Assembly (NCBI RefSeq): GCF_051020985.1
Contig: NC_134999.1
Span: forward strand, 20,403,660 to 20,467,659
Direction: 5' to 3'
DNA: 64,000 bases
Origin: Nomia melanderi
Taxonomy: Eukaryota; Arthropoda; Insecta; Hymenoptera; Halictidae
Shown: positions 33,501-43,793 of the stretch, in pieces
Layout: every line of letters begins with the position of its first letter
Numbering within the stretch: the first letter of the stretch is position 1
Program-made: the position numbers and the translations under genes
The notes under the pieces: generated by a model
Seen by the model: the letters and a program-made list of their open reading frames with translations, nothing else
The model's database searches: none
Told to the model about the DNA's origin: nothing

Positions 33501-36500
33501 TATCGAAGGCGCGCCGCACCGTCGCGTAATCGTTTCAAGCGGCGCGGTTTCCAGATGTTCGGCGCCTTCCTCGCTTGGGAGACCCGGCACGTGAGCATCC
33601 CCGCGTTGAACGACAGCAAATACGTCGGCATGAGCGTCTACAACGTGGTGATCATGTGCGTAACCGGCGCGGCGATCAGTTTCGTGCTCGCCGACAAACA
33701 GGACGCGATGTTCATCATGCTCGCGGTCTTCATAATATTCTGCAGCACGGCCACCCTCTGCCTGGTCTTCGTGCCAAAGGTGCGACGATTCGTATTAACA
33801 TGAACATTCGCCCCGCGACACTGTCGACCTTTAACCCTTTGCACTTCAAGAGTTTTCTGTCAAAAATACCCAACGCTCTCCGATGGAAGACGTTTGGTGT
33901 ACACTATCGGTGTCTTTTCGGTCGCCCCATAATTCCGTTTATTTTTCATATAAATAATAATAATACATATAAAGTAATACATATAAAATCCTTCTAACTT
34001 CACGACCTGTCGGTCTCGAGTACTTTCTACTGACTAAACTGAAGCATAAAGGTTATTTATAATATATTCTATATCTTTCCAAGTAATCTTTTCAAACAAT
34101 ATAATATATTCAATATCTTCTCAAATGATATAATATAATCTATATCTGCCCAAATAATATAATATATTCTATACCATTTCAAATAATATAATATATTCAA
34201 TATCTTCTCAAATGATATAATATAATTTATATCTTTTCAAATGATATACTATAATCTATATCTTTTCAAATAATATAATATATTCTATATCTTTTCAAAT
34301 AATATATTACATTTTACATCTTTTCAAATAATACAATATATTCTATATCTTTTCAAACGATATAATATAATCTATATCTTTCCAAATAATCTTTTCAAAT
34401 AATATAATATATTCCATATCTTTTCAAATGATATAATATAACCTATATCTTTCCAAATAATCTTTTCAAATAATATAATATATTCTATATCTTCTCAAAT
34501 AATATATTACATTCTACATCTTTTCAAATAATATAACATATTCCATATCTTCTCAAATAATATAATATAATCTACATCTTTCCAAATAATCTTTCCAAAT
34601 AATACAATACATTCCACATCTTCTCAAACGATATAACATAATCTATATCTTCCCAAATAATCTCTTCGAATAATCACAGTTTAACAGAGTAAACGATAGT
34701 AATCCGACTCGGTCGGTCGGTTTCACCGGCGACCCCCGCGGCATTCAACGCGTTAACCAAAGAATATTTCATCGAGCCGAAAACGGATAGAGACTAGACC
34801 GATAGCGTGCACCAGGCTTCGGGCAGTGTAACGGAGAATCGCGATCGCGCCGCTCGACGTTCGAACGGTTAACATCTGTCCGGCCTGTTTCCGATGGCAG
34901 CTGATCGAACTGCGAAGGAACCCGCAGGGAGCCATAGACAGACGAATGAGGCCGACGCTTCGGCCGCCGTCGAAGACGCGGCGGGACTCCAGCATGAGCG
35001 AGCTGGAGGAACGATTGAAGGAGGCGACGCTGGCCAATCAGAAATTTCGTAAGCAACTTATGGAAAAAGACTCTCAGCTTCAGGTAAGCGGATCCTCCCG
35101 TGCTTGGCAGGATTGAGGATCAAAGATTATTCGACGCGTGACGGAGGATCAGTAGATTGCGGATTTTTCTGTGTTTATGGGGAATCTGGCGGTGCTACAT
35201 TGTTCTACGGAAGATTTTTCAAGGAAAACTGTGCCCCACGGTTGCTCTATTTCTTGAACCCCTTGTCTTATGATTTATTTCGTAACTATGATCGATTCAT
35301 CGTTATTTATTAGGAAAATGTACGACTACGTCTACTCCAAAGGTTAATAAAACGCTAAAACCTTGACAATCTATTTAACTCCTTAACTTATATATCGTGT
35401 CAGACTCGTGAAAATCTTAAACTGAATTTGAGAGATCTAAGTGTTATTTATTTTTGAATATAAATTAAATATTACTTTTCTATCAAATTTGTATTAAAAA
35501 ATAAATAACACTTAGATCTCTCAAATTCAGTTTAAGATTTTCACGAGTCTGACACGATATATAAGTTAAAGGGTTAAATAGATTGTCAAGGATGTAGCGT
35601 GAAAATCCGCAGTCTAATGAGCAACGCTAGAGAATCTTCCATAAGCTACGATTCCAGTTGTCTCCTTGTTGCAGATGTTTCAAAGAAGGCTCGAGGACGT
35701 GTCGAACACGCAGGAGGCGATGGATAGACTGACGGTTCCCAGGCAAGAGGGCACGCTGAAGAAAGAGGGTAGCTTATCTTTTCACACTTGAAAAATACGA
35801 CCTCCATTCATCTGTTCCGTCGACCACCTCAACCTCTTAGCTATAGCCATTACACAGGCTCCCTCGTATGCCATTATTCTGTACGCCTTTCTTCAATTCC
35901 TTTACACTCGGAACTGCAAACTCCGCCGAGCTTCGAATATTAGCTAACAATACATTCATCACCGAGACGTTGAAACTTACGATGTGTCGCTATAAATTAC
36001 AAGAAAAATCAAAAAGTCTCAAGCCGATCGTAACAATCGCATGTTTCAACGTGTGCGGCTTTTACAATCTGCGGTGAACTCGGCCGCACAGGGATACTCC
36101 GCGGTCGGTCAGAAGGTTAAATCAGATGATCAAAGTTCCGCTGTACCGAACTACACCACAAGACTGTTGTCGCAGGTATGTCCGTCAACACGGAGACCAC
36201 GGACATCTCGATGTCGATGTGCAGCCTGAACTCGACCACGATCTCGCAGCCGGAGCCAGACTACGCGAACACGAACGGCGTGGAGCAACAGGCCCCGAAG
36301 TGCGTGCCGATCCCCTCTGAAAATCGGTCCTCCCGAGAGACAGGAGAATAATCTGTTAACTTCTGAAAAATCCTCCGCAGGAAGAAGACGTCCTTCTCGA
36401 AGCTGCCGGCGATCGCCATTGACGCGGAGCGCGTCCCGCTCGTCCCGCAGTCGGAGATCGTCAAGCAGGTCGCCGAAGGCGTGCTCTCGGCCGTGCCGTC

Positions 36501-39500
36501 GGCGCTGAAGCACACGACGGAGGAGTCGGACACGACGCGCAGGAGGAGCAGACCTTCCGGAACAGGAAAGGAAAGCGAACCTCTGATCGAGAGGAGTCCG
36601 GAGCCGCGTCCCGATGGCAAGACCAACGTGGAGTTCGTGCCGGAGATCGTCGAGGAAGGCGACGCGGTGATCCTCGAGGAGACGGAGATCCCCAGACACG
36701 GCAAACCGATCAGATACAGGGACGATCGCAGGTCTAGGCTGCCTACACCACCGCCAACGAAGAACGTCTCCTTCGGCGAGCTGCACGAGCAGGACTACCT
36801 CGAGCAGGCCATTCTGCCGCCGCCTATGCAGTTCGTGCCGAAGCATCGGCATTCCGGTAGGTCTAACGAGGAGAGGACTAACGAATCTGCTTTCGAATGA
36901 AATATGCATGGAGTATGTATCTAGATAGGAGAAAGCTTTGTGAGTTTTTCGATGAACCTCAGTTTTTTCGGTAGCTTTGATGCTTTCACCCGGAGTGTTA
37001 CGTTCATTTTTGGCTTCCGGGAGTGTCCACTAGGAATTTCTTCCCAACGTTTCGCCAGCATTGCGAACACGGCTCTCTTCCGAAAGCCAAAAATGAATCT
37101 TTTTCTCGAGAACGGAGGACCGTTATCGAAAAGCAACTTAAACCTCACTTTTCTCGAATAGTAGTTTCGATGCTTTCACGGCCTGGAGTGTTACGTTCAT
37201 TTTTGGCTTCCGGGAGTGTCCACTAGGAATTTCTTCCCAACGTTTCGCCAGCATTGCGAACACGACTCTCTTCCGAAAGCCAAAAATGAATCTTTTTCTC
37301 GAGAACGGAGGACCGTTATCGAAAAGCAACTTAAACCTCACTTTTCTCGAATAGTAGTTTTGATGCTTTCATCCCGAGTGTTACGTTCATTTTTGGCTTC
37401 CGGGAGTATCCACTAGGAATTTTTCCCCAACGTTTTGTCAGCATTGCAGCTGGCTTCATCAGGGGCTAAGGGAAGAGTCTCTTTAAAGAATGTTGAGAAA
37501 AAATTCCTAGTGGACACGGCTAATTTATCGGAAACAAAGTTTAACCTGACTTTTCTCGAAAACGGAGGACCATTAAGTTGGCGCTGTACTCTCTTCGGAT
37601 TCTAATGAATCATTAAGAACTCGTACTGGCAAGAATTAACTCTTTGAGGTGTTTCAATTCAATCAAACGATTCAATATCTGATTTTCTCGGCATCATTCG
37701 GCATCATACATCATACGGCATTCAACGCGTCAAGGTTGAATTGTGTAGCGAATTCTATGCAGCTTGTTTTTCTTTGAAATCGTGGTAGCTGCATCGAATG
37801 CAATTGCAAACGAGCCACAGGGCAAAGGGTTAACACTAGATTTACGGGCATATCCTAGTTCCTTCCATCGTCCACACAAAAATTGATATTCATTCGTTAT
37901 AGAAATGAGAGGTTCAAAAATACAATTAACGTACACATTGGTACAACTGCATCAATGAAAACCAACCGAGAAATGTAGCAAATAATATTCATAAAATTCA
38001 ATGCGAGTCGAATTAACTTGTAAGTCTAGTGTTAACCAACGAATGGTTCCCGCAGCTTCGGCGGCCGCGTCCTCCTACCAGTCCTTGAAGAGGAGATCGT
38101 CCGTGAAGAACAACGGGATGGCGCACTCCCATCACGAGCTGTTCCAAACACGGCGGACCAGCGTGCCTATAAACTCGATCAGCTACATCTCGACGGAGAA
38201 CGTGTCGAAGTCCGAGAGGACCGAGGTCTCTTTGGGCTCGTTCGACAAGTCGTACGTGATCGGCGAGTGCGGGCACAGGCGGGCGCTGTTCACCGGGACC
38301 GGATATCGCTGCGAAAAACACGGCGGAGGCCGCGGACACTCTCACGCGACGCTGAACGGCTCGGCGGAAACGCCGCCGGTGCCTAGACGTCAGAGGAAGC
38401 GGTACGACTCGCAGAACGCCAGCTCGCCTAGCGTTCCTGCGGTCGTCAGCGCGAGCTACTCCGATACCGGTGAGCTGTTCTTGCTCTTCGCATGGAAACG
38501 CTTCGGCCTCTGAGATTTCTTAAGTTAGGATACGGTGTCAATGATCGGCGATGCGAAGCTGTTCGTTGCAAGTTACGAGGTTAACGCTAGAACTACCGTG
38601 CCAGTCACAATGACTGGTTTCGATTCTTTTGTTTAGCAAGTATTGATATCTTCAAAAAATTTGTATAGAGATCACGTACGAATCGTATTGAATACTCGGT
38701 AGTTCTAGTGTTAAGCCTCTAACGGAATGATGAGATTGTAAAATGTTAATCCTCTGCATTTAGAGGGTTCCACCAGAAATATTTGAACATTTCCTGACGA
38801 GATACAGACGATGTTTTGTGAAACTCGATGAGAAAATACATCGAGGAGCTATTTTATTGAAATTTCTCAAGTTGATGCTTTATAGGAAGTATAGTATCAA
38901 AGATCAAGTTTTATAGTTTTACTGTATGAAATCAAGCGGTGAGTCACCTCTCGAGTGCAAGAGTTAATATTTATAGGAAATGTGGTCGAGTGGAAAATGT
39001 TGACACATTGCGTACCGGTAAAGAGGAATCTCTTTTACATAAAGACACTTAGCTATGCAACTTCGCTAATTGCCACAGCATTGAAAAGATATAAAATTTC
39101 ACTCGAATCGATTATCTATTTAAAATATATTACATAACAATATATCTGAGTTTTTCTATGATATAAGTTGACCTCAGTGAAAATTGCCATCCGCATTAAT
39201 CAAAATTATCCGGTACGCAATGTGTTAAGTTGCTGACTAAGCCAACCCGCTGATTCGACGTCGGCAACGTCTCGAACCAAATTCCGATCTGATTCCAGAG
39301 AAATGCGAGGAGTCCGTGTCGACCATCATCCAGCGGTCCGTGTCGGAGCGCTCGCGGGAGAAGTGTCTCCGATTACGGACCGACAGTCACGCGATAGCGG
39401 AGTGTCCTCACCGCGCGGCTCGCAGGATACGAGAGTGCAGGCACACGGAATCGAAGCTCAGGCAGCAGGCTCGGCTGGAGTACGTGCAGAGCACGCCGAA

Positions 39501-39852
39501 CGTCGCCACGATCCACAACAACAAGTTCGGCAGCGCGAATCCGCGGGACAGCGGAGGTTCCGGCGGAATAGACGGGAACGGAGCTGGCGCCGGAACCGGG
39601 ATCGGCCTCGGAATCAGCAGCGGCGTCGGCGGATCGGTGGCTACCAGCGCCGACGTGGTCGGCGGGTCGACGGTGAACGTGTCGAAAATGTACAGCGCGG
39701 TGTCGGACGGCGAGCTGCTGGACGTGACGATCCTGCCGATCTTTCAGAAGCTGCTGACCGAGAGGCACAAGAGCTCGAGGGGCGGCTACGGCGCCAGCGT
39801 GGCCAGCTGTCCGAATATATCGATCAAATGCGACATCGTCGAATACCTTTAA
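21544..39852 (+). CDS. GABA-B-R2: GABA-B receptor subunit 2 (metabotropic GABA receptor), 5' end missing
   Basis: Class C G-protein-coupled receptor subunit for GABA in neuronal membranes; in the family, subunit 2 pairs with subunit 1 and couples to G protein. Exons: 21544-21681, 22906-23073, 23442-23617, 24701-24878, 24976-25209, 27969-28029, 28092-28326, 29804-30044, 31433-31555, 31649-31759, 33555-33779, 34901-35083, 35675-35768, 36176-36299, 36381-36856, 38056-38469, 39299-39852. All join in phase with GT-AG sites, giving 1244 residues ending in TAA. Seen in order: Venus-flytrap ligand domain (1-360; KYQWVIMGTY, FHGYTYDGIWA), seven-helix domain (365-630; IKMSSPHLNN, SIPALNDSKY), a coiled coil (about 660-691, SELEERLKEA) and a tail of about 550 residues rich in Ser, Arg and Gly. 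The fragment starts at CNAAVGVKAFF, so the signal peptide and roughly the first 60-130 residues are absent; 13491-13608 may hold the start. The insect R3 paralogue is the alternative, but the helices fit R2 better. Confidence 0.93.
21790..22690. repeat. Intronic tandem repeat, about 132-bp period, seven copies
   Basis: GAGAAGTAGAAACAG or a close variant occurs at 21816, 21948, 22079, 22211, 22343, 22466 and 22597. Units carry TCATGGTCAGACCATCC, TTCAGTAGCATGCTCG and TTTTCATTCGG. It fills most of the intron between the first two receptor exons found. No open frame. Confidence 0.92.
23790..24700. repeat. Intronic tandem repeat containing copies of the splice acceptor region
   Basis: Five copies of a 180-195 bp unit (AGAGACAATAA at 23838, 24030, 24225, 24405, 24590). 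Most copies hold GAGCTATTAAAGCTGTAGG and then a TTCACTTCGCAC or GTTCGCTTCGCAC end. The last unit ends TTTGCTTCGCAG, which is the 3' splice site of the exon at 24701. Earlier units read CAC where the true site reads CAG. Confidence 0.9.
25500..25742. mobile_element. Family D TTAA MITE, left end worn
   Basis: The interior CAGCAACTGCAAC and right part AACATTGGAGCCTACAG match family D. The right end is GTTCAAAAGGTTAA at 25742. The left terminal repeat is not recognisable. Intronic in the receptor gene. Confidence 0.65.
26778..27573. mobile_element. Long-form family B TTAA element carrying a nested element
   Basis: Left end TTAACGCGTTGAATGCCG; right end CGGCATTCAACGTGTTAA. Total 796 bp, of which 26840-27087 is an inserted family F element, leaving about 552 bp. 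The interior matches 6085-6468 in reverse. Contains a TTA/ATT microsatellite near 27437-27470. A plus frame from 27260 (about 75 codons) is shared in part with the other copy. Confidence 0.85.
26840..27087. mobile_element. Family F TTAA MITE nested in family B
   Basis: Left end TTAACTAGTTGAGTGTGG; right end CACAGTTAACTGGTTAA; 248 bp. The subterminal GTATACTCGTCAAA motif occurs in both arms. Other copies lie at 32192 and 59353. Confidence 0.88.
27570..27787. mobile_element. Family D TTAA MITE, inverted, chained to family B
   Basis: Left end TTAACCTTTGAACTCTGCG; right end TGGAGTGCTAAGGGTTAA; 218 bp. The left TTAA is shared with the preceding element. It lies about 180 bp upstream of the receptor exon at 27969. 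Confidence 0.85.
28569..28810. mobile_element. Family J TTAA MITE, first of a chain of four
   Basis: Left end TTAACACGTTAAGCGCCA; right end TGGCGCTTCACGTGTTAA; 242 bp. Its right TTAA is shared with the next element. Intronic in the receptor gene. Confidence 0.88.
28807..29027. mobile_element. Family K TTAA MITE, second of the chain
   Basis: Left end TTAACACTAGGTTTACGG; right end CCGTAGACCTAGTGTTAA; 221 bp. Both TTAA sites are shared with neighbours. Relatives lie at 37830-38035 and 46210. Confidence 0.88.
29024..29248. mobile_element. Family L TTAA MITE, third of the chain
   Basis: Left end TTAACACGTTCATTG; right end GGCGTGAACGTGTTAA; 225 bp. Terminal repeats match over about 11 bases. Both TTAA sites are shared. 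Confidence 0.78.
29245..29476. mobile_element. Family A TTAA MITE, last of the chain
   Basis: Left end TTAACCCTTTGCACTCGGA; right end TCGAGTGCAAAGGGTTAA; 232 bp. It shares its left TTAA with the preceding element. Confidence 0.9.
30213..30700. mobile_element. Family M TTAA MITE interrupted by another insertion
   Basis: Left end TTAACTCTTTGCGGTCCG; right end GGACTGCTAAGGGTTAA; 488 bp, against 214 bp for the copy at 10693. The extra length lies mainly at 30290-30526. Sequence upstream (30117-30213) also matches that upstream of the other copy. Confidence 0.82.
30290..30526. mobile_element. TTAA element nested within family M
   Basis: Starts TTAACCCCTTAACGCACAG and ends GTACAAGTTAA, replacing the single TTAA found at the matching point of the copy at 10693 (ACAGCTTAATGTGACG). 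Terminal repeats are only weakly matched. Confidence 0.6.
30875..30967. mobile_element. Family B right-end fragment
   Basis: Contains GTTCTCAAATAATCATCG, a conserved family B interior, and ends GGTATTCAACGTGTTAA. The left part is not recognisable. Intronic in the receptor gene; a similar fragment lies near 46430-46520. Confidence 0.6.
32192..32674. mobile_element. Family F TTAA MITE split by a family B insertion
   Basis: Left end TTAACCAG, interrupted at the next TTAA; the rest resumes with TTAACTGTGTTTGACGAG and runs to CACAGTTAACTGGTTAA. Subtracting the insert (235 bp net) leaves exactly 248 bp, the length of the intact copy at 26840-27087. Confidence 0.9.
32200..32438. mobile_element. Short-form family B TTAA MITE nested in family F
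   Basis: Left end TTAACACGTTGAATGCCA; right end CGGCATTCAACGTGTTAA; 239 bp. Contains GTCACCGGTGACC, a palindrome near the left end. It sits in the TTAA at the inner edge of the family F terminal repeat. Confidence 0.92.
32671..32965. mobile_element. Family F-like element chained to the previous one
   Basis: Starts TTAACCAGTTAACTGTTTG on the shared TTAA and ends CACAGTTAACTGGTTCA. Its left part contains a family A-like piece (GCGCTCGGAAGTATTTCGC); its right part repeats the family F interior (AAGCTTGACACGAT). Confidence 0.7.
33060..33350. repeat. Intronic tandem duplication, about 161-bp period
   Basis: ATATCTTTAATATTTCT followed by AGAGAAACATCCGTTATC occurs at about 33062 and 33222, and both copies continue to GCTCGATTCTAGTG. 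Two copies, upstream of the exon at 33555. Confidence 0.8.
34030..34680. repeat. Intronic AT-rich satellite, about 30-bp unit
   Basis: About 20 units of the type AATAATATAATATATTC followed by TATATCTTTTCA. Some copies carry an extra CCAAATAATCTTTT block, giving a longer period. It lies between the last-helix exon (33555-33779) and the coiled-coil exon (34901). A family A left end (TTAACCCTTTGCACTTC) without a right end lies upstream at 33831. Confidence 0.88.
35361..35591. repeat. Near-perfect hairpin, 106-bp arms, 19-bp loop
   Basis: 35361-35466 and 35486-35591 are reverse complements without gaps. I count four mismatches: two near the TTAAC motif and two near the loop. Arms start CCTTGACAATC and include TATATCGTGTCAGACTCG and TTGAGAGATCTAAGTG. 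It lies wholly within the receptor intron 35084-35674. The inversion continues past the inner TTAA sites into flanking bases, unlike a simple MITE. Confidence 0.95.
36940..37570. repeat. Intronic tandem repeat, about 190-bp period, three copies
   Basis: GTTACGTTCATTTTTGGC occurs at about 36997, 37190 and 37379. Each copy has GTCCACTAGGAATTT (ATCCACTAGGAATTT in the third), and the first two share CTTTTTCTCGAGAACGGAGG. The third copy diverges in its second half. Open frames on both strands across these units are repeat translations. Confidence 0.88.
37830..38035. mobile_element. Family K TTAA MITE abutting an exon
   Basis: Left end TTAACACTAGATTTACGG; right end TTGTAAGTCTAGTGTTAA; 206 bp. Only 20 bp separate it from the receptor exon at 38056. 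A GGCAAAGGG before its left TTAA suggests another element end sharing the site. Confidence 0.85.
38581..38713. mobile_element. Short family C TTAA MITE
   Basis: Left end TTAACGCTAGAACTACCG; right end CGGTAGTTCTAGTGTTAA; 133 bp. Intronic in the receptor gene. Confidence 0.85.
38744..38970. mobile_element. Degenerate family A MITE
   Basis: Left end GTTAATCCTCTGCATTTAG; right end TCTCGAGTGCAAGAGTTAA. The interior GATACAGACGATGTTTTGTG matches other family A copies. Confidence 0.75.
39000..39228. mobile_element. Family G TTAA MITE upstream of the last receptor exon
   Basis: Left end TTGACACATTGCGTACCGG; right end CCGGTACGCAATGTGTTAA; 229 bp. It ends 70 bp before the exon at 39299. Confidence 0.88.
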
Positions 39853-42498
39853 CGATCTTCCAGGGAGGCTAGTTTGAAAATTGCTCGCGCGGTGTCGGCG
39901 ATAGCTATCCTCGTCGATGAACGGAAGGGATGGAGGAAAATCGGGGATCGACTGTGCGGATCAACCGCCCCCTTCGGTTTCGATGATCCTTCACTCTAGA
40001 AATCGACGCGTCGGACGACTCTTTCCTCTCGCAGACGCTCGCTCGGTTTAGACACTCGTAAAAGACGGATCGAAGCTGACGATTTTTCGGAATTCCAGTG
40101 TCCACGGAGTCCCGCGCGTATGCGACAGGAAATTGTTTAGAATATCGATTTCTGCCGCATGTTCCGAAGCCATTGAAACCAGCGGGGAATAGTTGATCCG
40201 CGAGTTTATCGGGGAACGGAAACACCTGCTCGACGCAAGGCGTCGTCGCAACTTGTTCCTGTCCCCGACCGAGTGGCGATCGGTTTCTAAACTTTGTTCG
40301 TTCGAAGACCGCAGAGCGGTTCGTTTGTAATCAGCGATTCGCAAGCCGATCACGATCCCAACCGTCGCGAGTCGCGTCCCCCGTGCGACGCGATAACGAT
40401 TATCGCGGCCGCGATCGTCGCGCGGACAACCTGCGCGTGCACCAACGAGCGCGACGCGTTCCCACTCATCGCGATACCCGCTCCCGCTAGATCTCGGATA
40501 AACCGTTTTTTATATATCGGCGACCTTTTAACCTAACGCGTACACCCGGGAGCAAGGGAGCTGGAACGCTCGTCGTTGCCTCGCGCAGACGGTCGCGCGG
40601 AGAAGACATCCGCTCGCTCGGCTCTTCTGTAACAACTCCGCGCGACGGGACAATGTGATCAGCGTACTGAGAATCGGAACGATATCAGTCGAAAATAGTA
40701 CAAAACGAGATGATTTTTGTCTCTGAAACTGGTCTTTGCTTTGCTTCGATTCGACTTTCGTGGATGATGGTTTATCATTGGATCGGACTTTAACGTTAGA
40801 ACCAACGAACCCGACGACGACGTCGAGTCGTGGGTTCTAACGTTGAACACCCGTGTGTTCATCGATGAAAAACGTTTGTTGCGTTCCCATGTAACCGGGG
40901 TAGAATTTGATAATTCTACGAGACACGGATCACGTGACTCGCATCGTTACGATTCTTAACGCCGCAATTGTGCAATCCGGACGTTTCGACGCTCGCAGGG
41001 GCATCGACGATCCGCCACTCGGAAAATCTAGATCGCGTCGATGCGCTACTTTTCATGCATCAAGTTGTTACTGCACTGCGGATTTTCATGCGTTTATAGG
41101 TCGTGGAGCGTTGACAGAATTACATTGTTTTTTATATTACATTGAATCCGTGCCGGGACCGCGGACGCGAGAGATAGAATTCCGGTTTATCTCGGTTCAA
41201 CGATCGATGACCAGAAAAACGCGGCTTCGGATAAAAATCTGTGAGTCGCTTATTACGAAAAAACAACAAAAAAAAAAAGAGAGAAAAAATACACCGAGCA
41301 GACAGGCATACCTGTATCTATCGATTCGCCGTACAATCAACGGGATTTCTTTTTCCGCGCGTGATCAGTTTCGAATCCATCCATCTCGGCTGGAACAGCG
41401 TTGGTTTCCCGTGTCTTCGGCAGCTTCGTATCAATCGCGTTCTTCGATAATCTTGTTTTCTCGTTTGTTCCGTTGTGAAGACCTCGTCGCATTTTCCAAC
41501 GTGCCACGGTAAGAGAACGGATCTCATTCGATTAGGAGGAACGACGGTGAAACGATCGGAACGGTAGCACCGATCTTGGAGAGAGAAACTCGCGGGTCAA
41601 TGGGGATGACGCGTAAGTCTACGTGAAGCATATCGCTGGAAACGTAACGATTTCGACTAATTTTATAGCGTACGATGTTCGTACGGTTATCGGCCGCTCT
41701 CAGCGATCGTAGGGAGAACGGAGGAACAGGAGCGAAAATCATTTTCTCGTTACGCTTCGCCTCGCCTCGCCCGGGAAGTGATTCTCGGTACCAATATGGT
41801 GGCGGTGTTACCCTTTGTTGCCGTGCCGACGGGATTGATAATTCTAAAGAAAACAGCCGCGGCCCGTTTCACGACGGCGGCTCGGTACGCGAGATCGGTT
41901 CGACGGGAAGCGAGTTTAATCGACGATTAATCCGTTGCCTCTTGTTTAAGGTAGTCAATTCACTCGCGGCGGAACAGCGAGCGGAAGCGTGTCTCTCGCC
42001 GCGGGAAAATGGCCGGCGTCTCTTCGTCGACGACGTCTATTTTAGTCTAAAGAGAAATAAAAAAAAAAGTTTCAACAAACAAATTCTGAATGTGACGTGC
42101 ATGCCTAGTGAAAACAGAATCGATAAGGAAGAAAAACAATTAATGAAAACGTTGTACTTATGTCCGTTTCGGTTGACGATTTCCCCGGTTTCCGTTCGTC
42201 GGTTCGTTTTTCTGTTCGAGGAACAATTGAGGAAAGAAAATGGCGGAGCCTACCGGACGGAACGGTGTCGAGTGAAAGCGTCCGGATGTTCGGAAAACCG
42301 TATTATCGATACTCAATCGAGAGCCTAACCTGTAAAACTCGCGTCGCGATCGGTTGCTTTGAACGCCGCCCGACCGAGCGAGTCTTGTACATACGATTAC
42401 TCTCGAAATAAATGTCATGTTTACAGGTAAAGACTAGACACTTGTCACGTAAAACGATTGTGTGCCCGTTTTCTCGTAATTCTCTTTTGTTTTTCGTC

Positions 42499-42503
42499 GT
42501 CTA

Positions 42504-42537
<34 letters not shown>

Positions 42538-42541
42538 GTCT
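42499..42541. repeat. CT microsatellite
   Basis: Interrupted (TC)n run in the probable receptor 3' UTR. Confidence 0.9.
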
Positions 42542-42681
42542 TTCTCTATTACATTCTTCTTTTTCCTCGTCGTCTTTTCCCTCGATTGTTCGAACAATCG
42601 GGACATTTCCCATCGTTCACCGGCACCCACTTGCGCGCGTGTACATTTCTTTTTCTAACAACAACAATTACCGAAGCAATA

Positions 42682-42682
<1 letters not shown>

Positions 42683-42723
<41 letters not shown>
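42683..42723. repeat. CGT trinucleotide microsatellite
   Basis: About 13 perfect CGT units in the probable receptor 3' UTR. The complementary strand reads as a poly-aspartate frame, an artefact. Confidence 0.95.
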
Positions 42724-43793
42724 TCTTTGTAAACTTGTATTCGGACACCGAATCACGTATCGCGAACGCGACTCGACTAATGAACGAACGTGAACAGACT
42801 CCGGTATGATTTCGAATAAGTAAGAGTTGAATGCTAACAGGTCAATTATATTCAATTTTATCAATAAAGTTGATTCGTTCGTTTTATCGGCTTCGACTTC
42901 TTCAAGACGGAGCGTTCGGTTTCTCACGATTCACTCATCTCGTACATGAAAACATACACACGTACACACACACGCATGCAGGACACGTACACACACGTGT
43001 ACATGTACAAGTAAATTCGAAACCTTTTACATGCTGCCGTTCTGTCTCTCTTTCTTTCTCTGTCTCTGTATAGTTGGCCGGGAATGAAATTCCCGGCGGC
43101 GCGAAAGGACGATTACTCTTCCTGTTCAAGAATCATAAGCAAACGATTCATCTTAATTCGTGAAACACGCATTCGAACACAGTACAAAACGGAACGCGCG
43201 TTTCCTCGAGCGATTAAACAGTACGTAAAATCGATCATCTCGATTGTACGATTCAACGTTTGTTGTCTACGTTTAGCATATAGTACAACGCAATCTTCTG
43301 TTAATGTAAAGTGAATAGAGTTTAATAAACGAACGATTTGATACGAAAAACTCGACTTACACGTTTTATTTCATCAGTCCTTCGCCATTACAACTTGCAA
43401 AATATTCTTTCCTTCCTCGACGAACGTTCTACATAGTAATAAGAGTACTGATAATTTCAGCGTAATTCCTCAGTTATCAATAAGCAATTCGGAGGAGTTG
43501 ACATGATACGTGCGAGATAAGTTCGACAACTTCCGTCCAACATTTAATATTCATCGCTTACAGTCATTCCTATAAATACCCACTTACATTTTCTTTATGT
43601 CCGCGACCGTTTACGAAACGGAACGGAGACGCGTCAGTTCAATTCGGTTAGCAAAAAACCGCAGATACGTCAGTCAATTCTACATCGTACGCCACGAACT
43701 CACCGCAATCTCCGAACACGTGTGTCAACGATTATTGTTCCAGTTTGCATACCTACTACTGCCACGAGGAAATTATCAATGATTCTTCCCACG

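Larger units (their letters stand above)
39853..43335 (+). other. Probable long 3' UTR of the GABA-B receptor
   Basis: About 3.4 kb after the stop codon is CG-rich and free of the TTAA elements that crowd the rest of the gene. AATAAA motifs on the plus strand lie near 42407, 42862 and 43324; the last precedes a change back to MITE-bearing sequence. It contains a stem-loop at 40792-40844 and several microsatellites. Overlapping frames (for example 40907-41512 and 41675-42328) show no domain and I do not call them genes. UTR status is an inference. Confidence 0.55.

Noticed and set aside
36151..36909. 252-codon minus-strand frame, the longest antisense frame in the window
   Set aside because: It is the reverse complement of receptor exons 36176-36299 and 36381-36856, which are in phase with the receptor and CG-rich.
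40907..42328. Two plus frames of about 200 codons in the receptor tail
   Set aside because: No domain; both begin and end in CG-rich sequence with no splice-supported extension. Better read as 3' UTR.
42655..42927. Minus-strand frame with a poly-aspartate run
   Set aside because: Caused by the CGT microsatellite at 42683-42723.
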